A stretch of DNA of 64,000 nt from NCBI GenBank assembly GCA_028533045.1, contig JAQQAP010000008.1, positions 186,001 through 250,000 of the forward strand, given 5' to 3'. The position numbers and the translations under genes are program-made. Position 1 is the first letter of the stretch. Every line of letters starts with the position of its first letter. This document shows, piece by piece, positions 42,401 to 50,688 of this stretch. The DNA comes from Spirochaetales bacterium. Its GTDB lineage: Bacteria > Spirochaetota > Spirochaetia > DSM-2461. The notes under the pieces are model-generated. The model had not been told where the DNA came from. It ran no database searches and worked only from the letters and a program-made list of their open reading frames with translations.

Positions 42401-42853
42401 TTAAACCTTGAAGGAGGCGCTGTTTTCTTCAAAGTTTATCATCCAGTTTATCCCGAATCTATCGGTGAACATACCAAAATAGGCGCCCCAGAAGGTGGTT
42501 TCCAGAGGCATTGTCACTGTGCCGCCCTTTGAAAGTTCCTTAAAAAGGCGGTCCGTTTCTTCCCGGCTGTCCGGTTCTATGTTTATGGTCACACTGTTGC
42601 CAAAGACGATCTCCTGTCCCATGAAATCGGGGGTGTCGGAGCCGTGAAGGATATGGCCTCCCGGTATTTTCAGGGCCATATGCATTATCAGTTCCTTTGC
42701 TTCTGCCGGGAGGGGAGGCATCCCTTCATCAAGCGGCATATCTCCATAGGGCGAGATATCTCCCACGTATTCGCCGTGGAAGACGGTTTTATAGAAGGCG
42801 AAGGCTTCCCGTGTACAGTCTTTAAAATTCAGATAGGTGGATATTTTTGCCAT
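42401..42853 (-). CDS. VOC family (PhnB-like) protein
   Basis: 150 residues. TYLNFKDCTREAFAFYKTVF, then FGNSVTINIEPDSREETDRLFKEL and WGAYFGMFTDRFGINWMIN match the PhnB/3-demethylubiquinone methyltransferase-like branch of the VOC (glyoxalase/bleomycin resistance) fold. Soluble metal-binding fold; reaction unknown. AGGAG ribosome site. Convergent with galU. Confidence 0.85.
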   Translation of the reverse strand: MAKISTYLNFKDCTREAFAFYKTVFHGEYVGDISPYGDMPLDEGMPPLPAEAKELIMHMALKIPGGHILHGSDTPDFMGQEIVFGNSVTINIEPDSREETDRLFKELSKGGTVTMPLETTFWGAYFGMFTDRFGINWMINFEENSASFKV

Positions 42854-42910
42854 AGTAAATCTCCTAGCGGGTTTTACTTAAGCATAGGAAATCGCTTTGC
42901 CCGATTCCAG

Positions 42911-43603
42911 TTATAAGAGAGACTGAATTTCATCCAACCGGGCGATTTCATAGGTGGGGGAAACTTTCCCGTCATTCAGTGTTTCTCCCGGGTTGAACCA
43001 ACAGCTGTCAATTCCAAAGGCTTCCGCTCCGGCCATGTCCGTTTTGAGGCTGTCCCCAATCATCAGGACCTCTTCCTTTTTATAGTCGTAGGGGGCCATG
43101 GCCTTTTCGTAGTATTCGGCCATGGGCTTGTAGGCTCCCAGCTCCTGGGATATGGCTACGGTATCAAAGTATTTTTCCACTCCCGCCCGTTTGATGCGGG
43201 CGTACTGAACATCAGCCAGACCATTGGTGGCGAGAATCAGGATATAGTCTTTTTTTAGATATTCGAAAAAATCGAGAGTCCCTTCAATCAGGAAATCTCC
43301 CTTGCAGAGCTGGCTTAAATAGAATTCACCCATCTCTTGGGCGTTCATTTCGGGTTCTCCCACTTTCTGTAGGCCCGAATAAAGGCCTGTGAAACGTTGG
43401 TTGTTAATTTGATCTGAAGGAATCTGTCCGTCCTCGTAGAGGTTCCAGGCTTTGCGGTTTGAGTTGGCATAGGTGCGGACAAAATAGTCCCTATCCTGCC
43501 AGTTCGCTCGGTCCATAAGCTTGTTAAGGGCCTTGTGTTCGGTTTTTTCAAAATCCAGAAAGGTACCGTCTGCGTCTATTAATAAGTATTTATACCGATT
43601 CAT
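42911..43603 (-). CDS. HAD hydrolase, YjjG-type pyrimidine nucleotidase
   Basis: 230 residues. HAD motifs: LLIDADGTFLDF (DxDGT; catalytic pair D10/D12), LATNGL (motif II), and EVLMIGDSLKTDMAGAEAFG (motif IV). The order and the insertion size fit YjjG-like nucleotidases that clear non-canonical nucleotides such as 5'-dUMP analogues. There is no ribosome site; a promoter ends six bases before the ATG and lies across a 12-bp inverted repeat. Confidence 0.87.
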   Translation of the reverse strand: MNRYKYLLIDADGTFLDFEKTEHKALNKLMDRANWQDRDYFVRTYANSNRKAWNLYEDGQIPSDQINNQRFTGLYSGLQKVGEPEMNAQEMGEFYLSQLCKGDFLIEGTLDFFEYLKKDYILILATNGLADVQYARIKRAGVEKYFDTVAISQELGAYKPMAEYYEKAMAPYDYKKEEVLMIGDSLKTDMAGAEAFGIDSCWFNPGETLNDGKVSPTYEIARLDEIQSLL

Positions 43604-43607
43604 GAAG

Positions 43608-43648
43608 CCAATTTAGCTTAAACCATCTGTGGATTCAAGCTAAATTGG
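43608..43648. repeat. 12-bp perfect inverted repeat containing the HAD gene promoter
   Basis: CCAATTTAGCTT (43608-43619) and AAGCTAAATTGG (43637-43648), 17-base spacing. On the minus strand the -35 TTGAAT (43633-43638) and -10 TAAATT (43610-43615, six bases before the ATG at 43603) are in the two arms, so a bound dimer would cover the promoter. A hairpin role is an alternative. Confidence 0.6.
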
Positions 43649-43700
43649 TCAGTTTTTCTTTAAATATTTATTCATTTCTCTCCAAAAAAAAGCGAATTGT

Positions 43701-43729
43701 TTGACGGTTTTTTCTCTTCGTGCTACATT
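43701..43729 (+). promoter_or_regulatory. Promoter of the LysM lipoprotein gene
   Basis: TTGACG (43701-43706), 17 bases, TACATT (43724-43729), then GGAGGAG before the ATG at 43746. Ordinary leader with a ribosome site. Confidence 0.6.
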
Positions 43730-43745
43730 GTAGGAGGAGTGTGCC

Positions 43746-45113
43746 ATGAAGAATGTCTTTTATGCTTTTTTAATATTTACGGCTGTGCTTTTTCTTTTTG
43801 CCGGATGCGGTTCCGAACCGGAAGTAACCGAGGAACCTACGGAAGAACCTGCCGAAGTAACCCCTGAAGATCCCACTCTTAGTGTGACTGAAGATCTCTC
43901 CTTTTTAGATGATGCCGATGCGGCTCTGCTTAGAGCAGGCGAAGCGGGTGCCTCCGAATTCCACCCGGAACGATTCAACGATCTGGTCCTGGAACTTGAA
44001 GAGATTAAAACTCTGGCCGAGACCGACCCGGAAGCGGCCAAAGAGCAGAGCGATGCTTTCATAGCCAAGGCCAATGAACTTTACAGTGATTCCCTGGCTT
44101 CTGCCAAAGAGTATTTTACCGAACAGATGGATAAAATGGACGAAGCTCTTCTGGCTCTCGAAGCGGATAAGTACGCTCCCAAATCCTGGGCGCTTACCGT
44201 TATTATGCGGGAAGATACGGAGAAGAAGTTCGAGTCCGGAGATTTTGCGGACGCCCAGTTTGCCTACCGGGAAACAATGACGGCCAAGCAGAGCCTCAAA
44301 GACGGGGTGGAAAACAATATTGCCTGGATTGAAATCCTGATTCGCGATACGGAAATGTATCTGGCCGATGCGGAAGAGCTGGAAGCTTTTCTCTGGGCCG
44401 AAGAAGAACTGGACCAGGCCGATACCCTCCTGGAGGACGGGAGAGTGAAGTTTGCCGCCTACGATATGAAGGGTTCCGAAGCGTCCCTGCTGCAGGCCAA
44501 AGTCCTGGCCCGTCAGATTGCCGAAGGGGGCGGACGAATGCAGCAGATTAACGAGACCGACTCCCTTATGGTTGATGTTATGGAAGCCATCGAAAAGGCC
44601 TCCCGCATGACTATTGTGGATGAAGAGGGAAACATCATCGATCCCGATCCCTGGGACGGAGACGAATATCTTGAAGAGAATCCCCTGGCCGAGCTGGAAA
44701 ATGACGTGGAAGTGGAAGAGGAAGAAAGTAATCTCCAGGACTACACCCCCGTGGATGGAACAACCGGCGTAATGGGTGAGGACGAAGAGGAAGATACAAG
44801 CTATCTTCTTACAGCTCAGAAGCTGTGGGAAAAGGGTGTGGAAGCACGAAATGCAGAAAGCCTTGAACTGGCCAACGAGTACTTCCACCAGGCCCGGATA
44901 TTTGTCGAAGCTTACCAGAGCAACGCGGTGAGCGACTTTTATACTGTTGTAAGACGGGATGTGGATACGGACTGTCTCTGGAGAATCTCCGAGTACGATT
45001 CCATCTACGGCAATCCCTATCTCTGGCCCAAGATCTGGAGACGAAACAAGAAACTTATCCAGAACCCGGACCTTATTTTCCCCGGTCAGGTTCTGATTAT
45101 TCCCCCTAAATGA
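43746..45113 (+). CDS. LysM-domain lipoprotein
   Basis: 455 residues. Lipoprotein signal MKNVFYAFLIFTAVLFLFAGC (cysteine 21) followed by an acidic Glu/Pro/Val-rich linker, a long helical region (about 50-270) and an acidic spacer. The C-terminus (about 400-455) is a LysM domain: YTVVRRDVDTDCLWRISEY and ending PDLIFPGQVLIIPPK, binding peptidoglycan. The helical region may span the periplasm between membrane and cell wall. GGAGGAG ribosome site and good promoter. The downstream radical SAM gene overlaps by four bases. Confidence 0.87.
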   Translation: MKNVFYAFLIFTAVLFLFAGCGSEPEVTEEPTEEPAEVTPEDPTLSVTEDLSFLDDADAALLRAGEAGASEFHPERFNDLVLELEEIKTLAETDPEAAKEQSDAFIAKANELYSDSLASAKEYFTEQMDKMDEALLALEADKYAPKSWALTVIMREDTEKKFESGDFADAQFAYRETMTAKQSLKDGVENNIAWIEILIRDTEMYLADAEELEAFLWAEEELDQADTLLEDGRVKFAAYDMKGSEASLLQAKVLARQIAEGGGRMQQINETDSLMVDVMEAIEKASRMTIVDEEGNIIDPDPWDGDEYLEENPLAELENDVEVEEEESNLQDYTPVDGTTGVMGEDEEEDTSYLLTAQKLWEKGVEARNAESLELANEYFHQARIFVEAYQSNAVSDFYTVVRRDVDTDCLWRISEYDSIYGNPYLWPKIWRRNKKLIQNPDLIFPGQVLIIPPK

Positions 45114-46636
45114 GAGTTGTCCTAGTACAACCTTCCCTAGAAGATTTCTATGCAACCCCCCATCGCCTCTCGGCCCTGGGGGGCTTTTCTATTAAGGCCC
45201 TTTTGGAAAAACAGGGGCACTCGGTAGAGTTGATTAACTTTCCTCTCATGGGGAAGAAACCCCGAAAAACGGCTCTGCCCGATTATGCTTCCCATCTAAC
45301 ACCCTATCTTTTGGAAGAGAAAGGGCCAGTCTCTTACTTTACCGATTGGTGTCGTTGGGGGCCCGATCCCAACGCTTCCGCCCGGATTATTCTGGATAAA
45401 TCTCCCGATCTCGTTCTTGTTTCTCTTTTTGCCTACGCTTACGGAGAGGAGGCTCTTGCCCTGGGGCGGGCCATTAAGGAGTTGAGTCGTCCCGGGCAAA
45501 TCCTCCCGATTGTGGTAGGCGGGGCAGGTGTGACTGTTCGCCCGGAGTATTTTACCGCCGAACCTTCTCTGGATCTTATTCTGGCGGGAGAGGGGGAGGT
45601 GCTTTTTTCCGATTATACCCTGGAAGATATAAGGGCTTTGGCTCTGGGGCCAACAAGGCTTATTCGCGGCGAACGTTATTGTGAGGCAGGGGAGATGATA
45701 CCTCTTTTTTCTTCCACAAGCCGGGGGAGAAATCATGTTCAGGTCGCGACTCTTTTATCCCGGGGATGCCCTCGGGGGTGCCGTTTTTGCTCTAATCACC
45801 TGACCCAGGGAAAGAGAATGCGCCGCATAGAGCCGGCGCAGGTGGAGGAGGCCTTTTGTCGCTTTTTAAGGCAAGCTGAACTGGACCGGAATAATAAGCT
45901 GACTTTGGACCTGGAAGACGATAATCTGCTCATGAATAAAAACTACTTCCGCGATGTCCTGGAGAGACTTAACCGGGTCTGGTGTGATGAGGGACGGAAT
46001 GGGGAAGACCTTTTCTTTACTGCCGAAAATGGAATGGATTACGAATTGCTTGACCGGGATTTGTTGGTTGAACTTTGTCGCAAGGGATTCCGTCAATTTA
46101 ACTTTTCCCTGGCTTCGGCCAATCCCCAACTGGCGGAACGGGAAAACCGCTTCTACAGGCCTGATGCTCTGGCGGAGCACTTGGCCTTTTTGAAGGAAAA
46201 GGAGATCCCTTCTGTGACCTATTTTATCAGCGGGCTAGCCGGGGACAGCCGGGTAAGTACGGCCGAAGCGTTATCTTTTTTGGCGAGCCTTCCCACGACA
46301 TTGGGGATTTCCCTTTTCTATGCCGTTCCCGGGCTGCCCGGTTTTGATGGTCACGATCCTCTTGGAGGAAATCCGGCCGGGATGTGTCGGGGAAGCCTGG
46401 CCTATCCCTGGAACGGGACACTCTCTACGGAATCGCTCATTACGGCCTTTCGCCTTTCCCGTCTTATAAATCTTTTAAAGGATAGGAGTCAGGCTGCCTT
46501 CCATGAAGACTTGATAGCTTCCATCTTCCGGGATAATCGGCTTTACACTTACGACCGGCACAAAAAAAAGATCCCCGTGGTTCATCAGGACGGGGATCTT
46601 GTCAAAGACGTTTTAAATAGTATTACTTTTCGGTAA
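45110..46636 (+). CDS. Radical SAM protein with N-terminal B12-binding-like domain
   Basis: 508 residues. Residues about 1-180 have the cobalamin-binding-like Rossmann pattern (RVVLVQPSLEDF, LGGFSIKALLEKQGHSVELI, IVVGGAGVTVRPEYF, LILAGEGE). The radical SAM core carries C220xxxC224xxC227 (CPRGCRFC). Reactions in this class are methylations or ring/carbon rearrangements; substrate unknown. Its stop lies beyond a terminator hairpin that serves the opposite strand, and it overlaps the convergent LPP20 gene by 14 bases. ATGA overlap with the LysM gene. Confidence 0.88.
   Translation: MRVVLVQPSLEDFYATPHRLSALGGFSIKALLEKQGHSVELINFPLMGKKPRKTALPDYASHLTPYLLEEKGPVSYFTDWCRWGPDPNASARIILDKSPDLVLVSLFAYAYGEEALALGRAIKELSRPGQILPIVVGGAGVTVRPEYFTAEPSLDLILAGEGEVLFSDYTLEDIRALALGPTRLIRGERYCEAGEMIPLFSSTSRGRNHVQVATLLSRGCPRGCRFCSNHLTQGKRMRRIEPAQVEEAFCRFLRQAELDRNNKLTLDLEDDNLLMNKNYFRDVLERLNRVWCDEGRNGEDLFFTAENGMDYELLDRDLLVELCRKGFRQFNFSLASANPQLAERENRFYRPDALAEHLAFLKEKEIPSVTYFISGLAGDSRVSTAEALSFLASLPTTLGISLFYAVPGLPGFDGHDPLGGNPAGMCRGSLAYPWNGTLSTESLITAFRLSRLINLLKDRSQAAFHEDLIASIFRDNRLYTYDRHKKKIPVVHQDGDLVKDVLNSITFR
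46562..46600 (-). terminator. Terminator of the LpoB cluster inside the radical SAM coding end
   Basis: On the minus strand AAGATCCCCGT and ACGGGGATCTT (46568-46578 and 46590-46600) pair over 11 bases around an 11-base loop, followed by a further run of six T (46562-46567). It ends the LPP20-COG3014-LpoB transcript while coding for residues near the end of the convergent protein. Confidence 0.8.
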
Positions 46637-47675
46637 AACTATTCAGGTAGGAGTTGAACTGTTTTTCAAACTCCTTGTTAATAACCTTCTTTACATCCGT
46701 ATTGACCCTCGACAGGGCGGCCGAATCGGAAGTAGAGGCGGAAGTGCCGCTTTCGTTCACCGCGATGATAACCTTGTCCGATTCATCGACCACATCAATA
46801 ACCAGATACCATTTATAGTTTTTATAGTCGTTGGCCCGTTCAATTTTCTCGGAACGTACCGAACCGGCTACGGCGATATCCCCGTCCGGTCCCACAGAAA
46901 AACCCATCTCCGTGAGAGTTTCCGCCAGGGCAGCCTGCGCCTTGCCTTCGTCGTCCCCGGTAAATTCCATTCTGAATGACATGTCATCGGAGGCATCGCT
47001 TCGGGCGGATTTGATTTCGTTCAGGTCATAGTTTGATCCCGCCAGTCGGGCCGATGCGGGTGAGATGATTTCCAACTGTTCCCTCATGACTTCATTGGCC
47101 ATGGCAATAACATAGGCCGAATCGTAGTAGGCATAACGGGCCAGCTTTGAGACTGCCCGGTCTCCATCGCTTTTAAGTCGGTTTAAAACCTGGGACTGTT
47201 CGTTCATTCGGCTTCGATAGAGTTCGGCTGTTTCCTGGCGATTTAAATAGGCCACAACGATAACTTTGCCCATGCTGTTTGTCCAGGATTCCCCGTATTT
47301 CAGGTTCATCAAGGTCTGGTCGCTTAGTTGGGAAATTTTATCTGTTACGGAAGTCTCTTCCGAGCTGCCGGAGAAGGCCCCGCCGGTCCGCATTTCCACA
47401 AAACGGCTTTCCACAGTGCTGTCCACCATGATTCGGCTCTCAAAGATAAGGGACATGTTCGAGGCCGCCTTGGCCTGGGCCTGTGACAGGGAGTCCCCCT
47501 CGCCCAGAACCGCCAAATAGTCATCCTCCGTGTAGGCCGAATAAACATCACTCACCCAATCGGGCTGTTTTCCCGAATTTCGAGAGGACGATGAGGGGCT
47601 GCTCGAAGGGGATGACGTACAGCCTGTCAGAACAATCAGAATTATCAGGGCCCAAAATACACCCGCTTTTTTCAT
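46623..47675 (-). CDS. LPP20-family lipoprotein
   Basis: 350 residues. Lipoprotein signal MKKAGVFWALIILIVLTGC (cysteine 19) and a Ser-rich linker. The rest contains LPP20-like segments (ALGEGDSLSQAQAKAASNMS, GKVIVVAYLNRQETAELY) and a C-terminal domain of mixed strands. In other bacteria LPP20, COG3014 and LpoB genes cluster like this, with presumed links to cell-wall synthesis. Third gene of the cluster; 14 bases after the COG3014 gene. GAGGT ribosome site. Confidence 0.82.
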   Translation of the reverse strand: MKKAGVFWALIILIVLTGCTSSPSSSPSSSSRNSGKQPDWVSDVYSAYTEDDYLAVLGEGDSLSQAQAKAASNMSLIFESRIMVDSTVESRFVEMRTGGAFSGSSEETSVTDKISQLSDQTLMNLKYGESWTNSMGKVIVVAYLNRQETAELYRSRMNEQSQVLNRLKSDGDRAVSKLARYAYYDSAYVIAMANEVMREQLEIISPASARLAGSNYDLNEIKSARSDASDDMSFRMEFTGDDEGKAQAALAETLTEMGFSVGPDGDIAVAGSVRSEKIERANDYKNYKWYLVIDVVDESDKVIIAVNESGTSASTSDSAALSRVNTDVKKVINKEFEKQFNSYLNSFTEK

Positions 47676-47689
47676 GGTAAATACCTCAC

Positions 47690-49111
47690 TTAAAACATGT
47701 GAACCGATTCGAGAATCGAGTTATACCGATTGATCTCCCTCTCTCCCAGATTGTCTGTGAAGATGAGAGATCCCTTTCTATAGTATTCTATTCGGAAGTC
47801 GTAAATGCCCGGCTCCAGGTAGAACTCGCCGGTAAAAGCCTTGGCCGGGAAGAAGTTGGAAATTCGGAGGTCCGCATTTTCCGTCGCGTCCACAGCCACA
47901 TCGCTTGCCACGCCAACGGCCAATTTGAAGAGTTCCCCTCCCAGGCCTCCAATCTGATCGTCAATAATACTGTTGGTGGCGGACTGGCTTACCTCTTTGG
48001 CGATCCCCTTGGCTATGGCCCGGGTGACTGTCTTTCCCACTATGAGGGGCAGTTCTGCGGCAAAAGTGGCCTGGGCTACCAGTTGAATATTTTCCGTAAG
48101 TCCCAAGTCGCCCACAAGCTCGCCGTTTCCATAGACCTTAATCTGGTCCACACCCGAATCGCGTTCAAACATTTTGGGAAATTGGAGCTTCATGTGGAAG
48201 CCGTAGCTCAAACCGGGAACAATAAAGCTGTCTATATCTGTTAGCTCTCGCAGGTAGTCCTCTTCTCCCTGATCCACTGTGGTGAAGTGGAGCTGGTGGG
48301 CTGTGGAATCGATGTAGTAGGTCACCGACTTTTTGCCGGGAGACTGGCCCGTAAAGGCAAGAACATTAACCGGTATGGCCGTTCCTTCTGCCGGTCTGGC
48401 ATCAGGGGCCTGGACGACAGGGAAGGGGTAGAGAAGGGGCTGACTTAAAAAGGATTTATCAAAATACTCCCGGTCAATCCGGGCGTCGTCATAATCGCCC
48501 ATGGCCCTGTAGAGAATCACCCCCAAGTAGCGCGCCAGGGCGTTGTTGTGAAATTCGTTGGTAATCTTGTCCAGTTCTACCTGTTGTTCTTCCCCGCTCC
48601 GACTGTATTCCCCGTAGAGAGCGTCGTATTTGTCCTGAAGGAGCTGCATTTTGTTGTTGAGCCTTCTTACTTCGACCAAGGCGCTCTCTGTGTCTCCCAG
48701 TGCAATGTAGTTGAGGGCCTTAAAAACGTTCAGGTAGAGATCTTCATAAATCTCTCCGTCGTAGTCACGGGCGTTGTCATTGAGCACTCCCGAGCCAATC
48801 GATTTGGAAATGCTGTTGGTGTAGAGCTCTTCTATGGCATATTCCGCTTCTGTCAGAGCCGTATTGCTCTCTTCGTATCGTCCGGCGTAGTGGTAGAGCA
48901 TGCCCACATCCAGATAGTAGAGAACCCGGTCCTTTTCTTTGTAAGCCGTACCTTTCACATCTTCAATCGTCATGGCGGCGGCATTGTAGTTGCGTTGTTT
49001 GACATAGGCTTCCGCTTCCACGTACTGTTTTTGTGATGTATTGGTACTGGAGCAGGAAACCAGAAGGAGAATGAGGATGAAAGGGGCCGTCTTTTTGAGA
49101 AGACCTACCAT
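47690..49111 (-). CDS. COG3014-type lipoprotein with TPR-like helices
   Basis: 473 residues. Lipoprotein signal ending LLVSC (cysteine 20). Residues about 30-200 are helical repeats (AEAYVKQRNYNAAAMTIED, YLDVGMLYHYAGRYEESN, ALNYIALGDTESALVEVRRL), followed by a beta-rich C-terminal part. It matches the COG3014 family, whose exact role is unknown. Start overlaps the LpoB stop by seven bases. Confidence 0.8.
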   Translation of the reverse strand: MVGLLKKTAPFILILLLVSCSSTNTSQKQYVEAEAYVKQRNYNAAAMTIEDVKGTAYKEKDRVLYYLDVGMLYHYAGRYEESNTALTEAEYAIEELYTNSISKSIGSGVLNDNARDYDGEIYEDLYLNVFKALNYIALGDTESALVEVRRLNNKMQLLQDKYDALYGEYSRSGEEQQVELDKITNEFHNNALARYLGVILYRAMGDYDDARIDREYFDKSFLSQPLLYPFPVVQAPDARPAEGTAIPVNVLAFTGQSPGKKSVTYYIDSTAHQLHFTTVDQGEEDYLRELTDIDSFIVPGLSYGFHMKLQFPKMFERDSGVDQIKVYGNGELVGDLGLTENIQLVAQATFAAELPLIVGKTVTRAIAKGIAKEVSQSATNSIIDDQIGGLGGELFKLAVGVASDVAVDATENADLRISNFFPAKAFTGEFYLEPGIYDFRIEYYRKGSLIFTDNLGEREINRYNSILESVHMF

Positions 49112-49713
49112 GAGTTTTTAGACCGTTCGATGTATTTCTTAATATCCTTGGAGTCGATCCAGACCTTTTGATTGGTCTCAATATCGAGCATTTCCATATC
49201 TACCGTGTAGAGGACCACTTTCTTGCCGTCCGCCGCATCGGTTTGTGAGGTGAAAACGCCGGAAAGCATGTAGTCTGCCCCGGTTTCGGCTGCCAGGGCT
49301 GCCATGGTTTCTTCCGTGGCGTTACCCTGCTGGTCCAGTTTTTCTTCTCTTAACTGCAATCTTTCCTGTGAACTGGCTACAAAGGTGACTTCCCCGCTGT
49401 TGACCAGTTCTCTTTCTATATCCTTGGTAAAGGTCTGGGTTTCGATGTGTTCGGAGCTTCTGTTGCTAATGTAGCCCACGATGACAACCGGATCTCTTCC
49501 TTCTTCTTCCCGGAATTTGCCAAGCCATCGTCCGTTTATGAGGCTATCTATCATTGTTTCTGCCACAAGGCGGGAGTCGGTATCGTTCCACCGTCCGCTT
49601 AAATCTATTGATTCGTCTGCGGCAATTCTGCTTACCGTAGTGGGCTCGCTGGTACAACTTCCCAGTAAAAGGGCTGCAGAGATAAGCAGCAGGGGGAGTA
49701 ATCTTTTAAACAT
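49105..49713 (-). CDS. lpoB: Penicillin-binding protein activator LpoB-like lipoprotein
   Basis: About 202 residues. The ATG at 49713 has AAGGAG and gives the lipoprotein signal MFKRLLPLLLISAALLLGSC; an earlier in-frame start would add eight residues without a ribosome site. Characteristic LpoB text: DLSGRWNDTDSRLVAETMID, VGYISNRSSEHIETQTFTKDIE, GADYMLSGVFTSQTDA and NQKVWIDSKDIKKYIERS. In enterobacteria LpoB reaches through the wall to activate PBP1B. First gene of the cluster. Confidence 0.9.
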   Translation of the reverse strand: MFKRLLPLLLISAALLLGSCTSEPTTVSRIAADESIDLSGRWNDTDSRLVAETMIDSLINGRWLGKFREEEGRDPVVIVGYISNRSSEHIETQTFTKDIERELVNSGEVTFVASSQERLQLREEKLDQQGNATEETMAALAAETGADYMLSGVFTSQTDAADGKKVVLYTVDMEMLDIETNQKVWIDSKDIKKYIERSKNSW

Positions 49714-49867
49714 GGCAAATCTCCTTGGTTCATGCATGATTATTTGAATATAATAATTCTACATCATTTTTATAACAATTGCGAAAGGTAAATTTGTTCT
49801 CCTTTCCTGTTTTTTTTCAAAAATCTTCCCTTGCGTTAGCTATTTTTCCCGTTTAGAATGGGTTTTG

Positions 49868-49873
49868 TATAAT
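49868..49873 (+). promoter_or_regulatory. -10 box before the YmdB-like gene
   Basis: Extended -10 TGTATAAT (TATAAT at 49868-49873) with no strong -35. The ATG at 49891 is 17 bases downstream with AAGG as a weak ribosome site. Confidence 0.45.
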
Positions 49874-49890
49874 TGAGAAAAGGCTGCTAA

Positions 49891-50688
49891 ATGAAAATAC
49901 TGTTTATCGGAGATATTGTAGGCAAGGGCGGAATCTTTACCGTTAAAAACCTGCTTCCCGAACTAAAAAAAGAGAGGGGCATCGATTTTGTCATTGCCCA
50001 TTGTAACGGAGCTACCGGGGGATTCGGCATGGGGCGGAATCATGCCATGTATCTTCATAAGCTGGGTATTGATTGCCTGACGTCCGGCGAGTGCGTGTAC
50101 TACAAAAAAGATATCATCCCTTTTATAGGAAAGTCCTTTTTCCTTCTTAAGCCGGCGAATCTTCCAACGGGAACTCCCGGACGGGGCTGGTCCCACTTTA
50201 CGGTAAAGGGGAAAAAAGTAGCCGTTGTCTCCATGATGGGGCAGAACGGTTACATGAAAATGCATACCAATAATCCCTTTACCTATATTCCCGATCTTGT
50301 GGAACGGGTTAAACAGCAGACCCCTCTTGTGATCTTTAACTTTAATGCCCTAACTACAGCGGAGAAACAGACCATGCTCCATTTGATGGACGGGAAACTT
50401 GGGGCCGTTATCGGAAGCGGGGCCCGGGCCTTGACCGCCGACGGACGGGTAACGGAAAAGGGGACCGCCTTCATTACCGATGCGGGCCGTACGGGAAGTT
50501 TGCTCTCCGTAGCCGGTCTGAACCGGGACATTGAAATACGGAAGCATCTTACTCAAATCCCCGAACGCTCCTCCGATGCGAGCGAAGCCCTGGAATTACA
50601 GGGGGTTCTGATAGAACTTGACGATGATACGGGCAAAGCCGTATCTTTAGAAACGCTGCGAGTACCCTGCAGCAAGGAGATGGAATGA
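49891..50688 (+). CDS. YmdB/TIGR00282-family protein lacking most metal-binding residues
   Basis: 265 residues that align along their length with YmdB-type 2',3'-cyclic-nucleotide phosphodiesterases (MKILFIGDIVGKGG, PANLPTGTPGRGW, KGTAFITDAGRTG). In YmdB the bimetal site uses D8, E39, N40, N67, H68, H150, H175 and H177. Here D8 remains, but the others read N39, G40, E67, C68, N152, G177 and R179. The fold is retained while the catalytic site is gone, so I predict a binding or structural role. It overlaps the RseC-like gene by four bases. Confidence 0.82.
   Translation: MKILFIGDIVGKGGIFTVKNLLPELKKERGIDFVIAHCNGATGGFGMGRNHAMYLHKLGIDCLTSGECVYYKKDIIPFIGKSFFLLKPANLPTGTPGRGWSHFTVKGKKVAVVSMMGQNGYMKMHTNNPFTYIPDLVERVKQQTPLVIFNFNALTTAEKQTMLHLMDGKLGAVIGSGARALTADGRVTEKGTAFITDAGRTGSLLSVAGLNRDIEIRKHLTQIPERSSDASEALELQGVLIELDDDTGKAVSLETLRVPCSKEME

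Noticed and set aside
43905-45155. Long open frame on the minus strand across the LysM lipoprotein gene
   Set aside because: It is antisense to a gene with signal peptide, LysM domain, promoter and ribosome site; its translation shows no family features and has no ribosome site.
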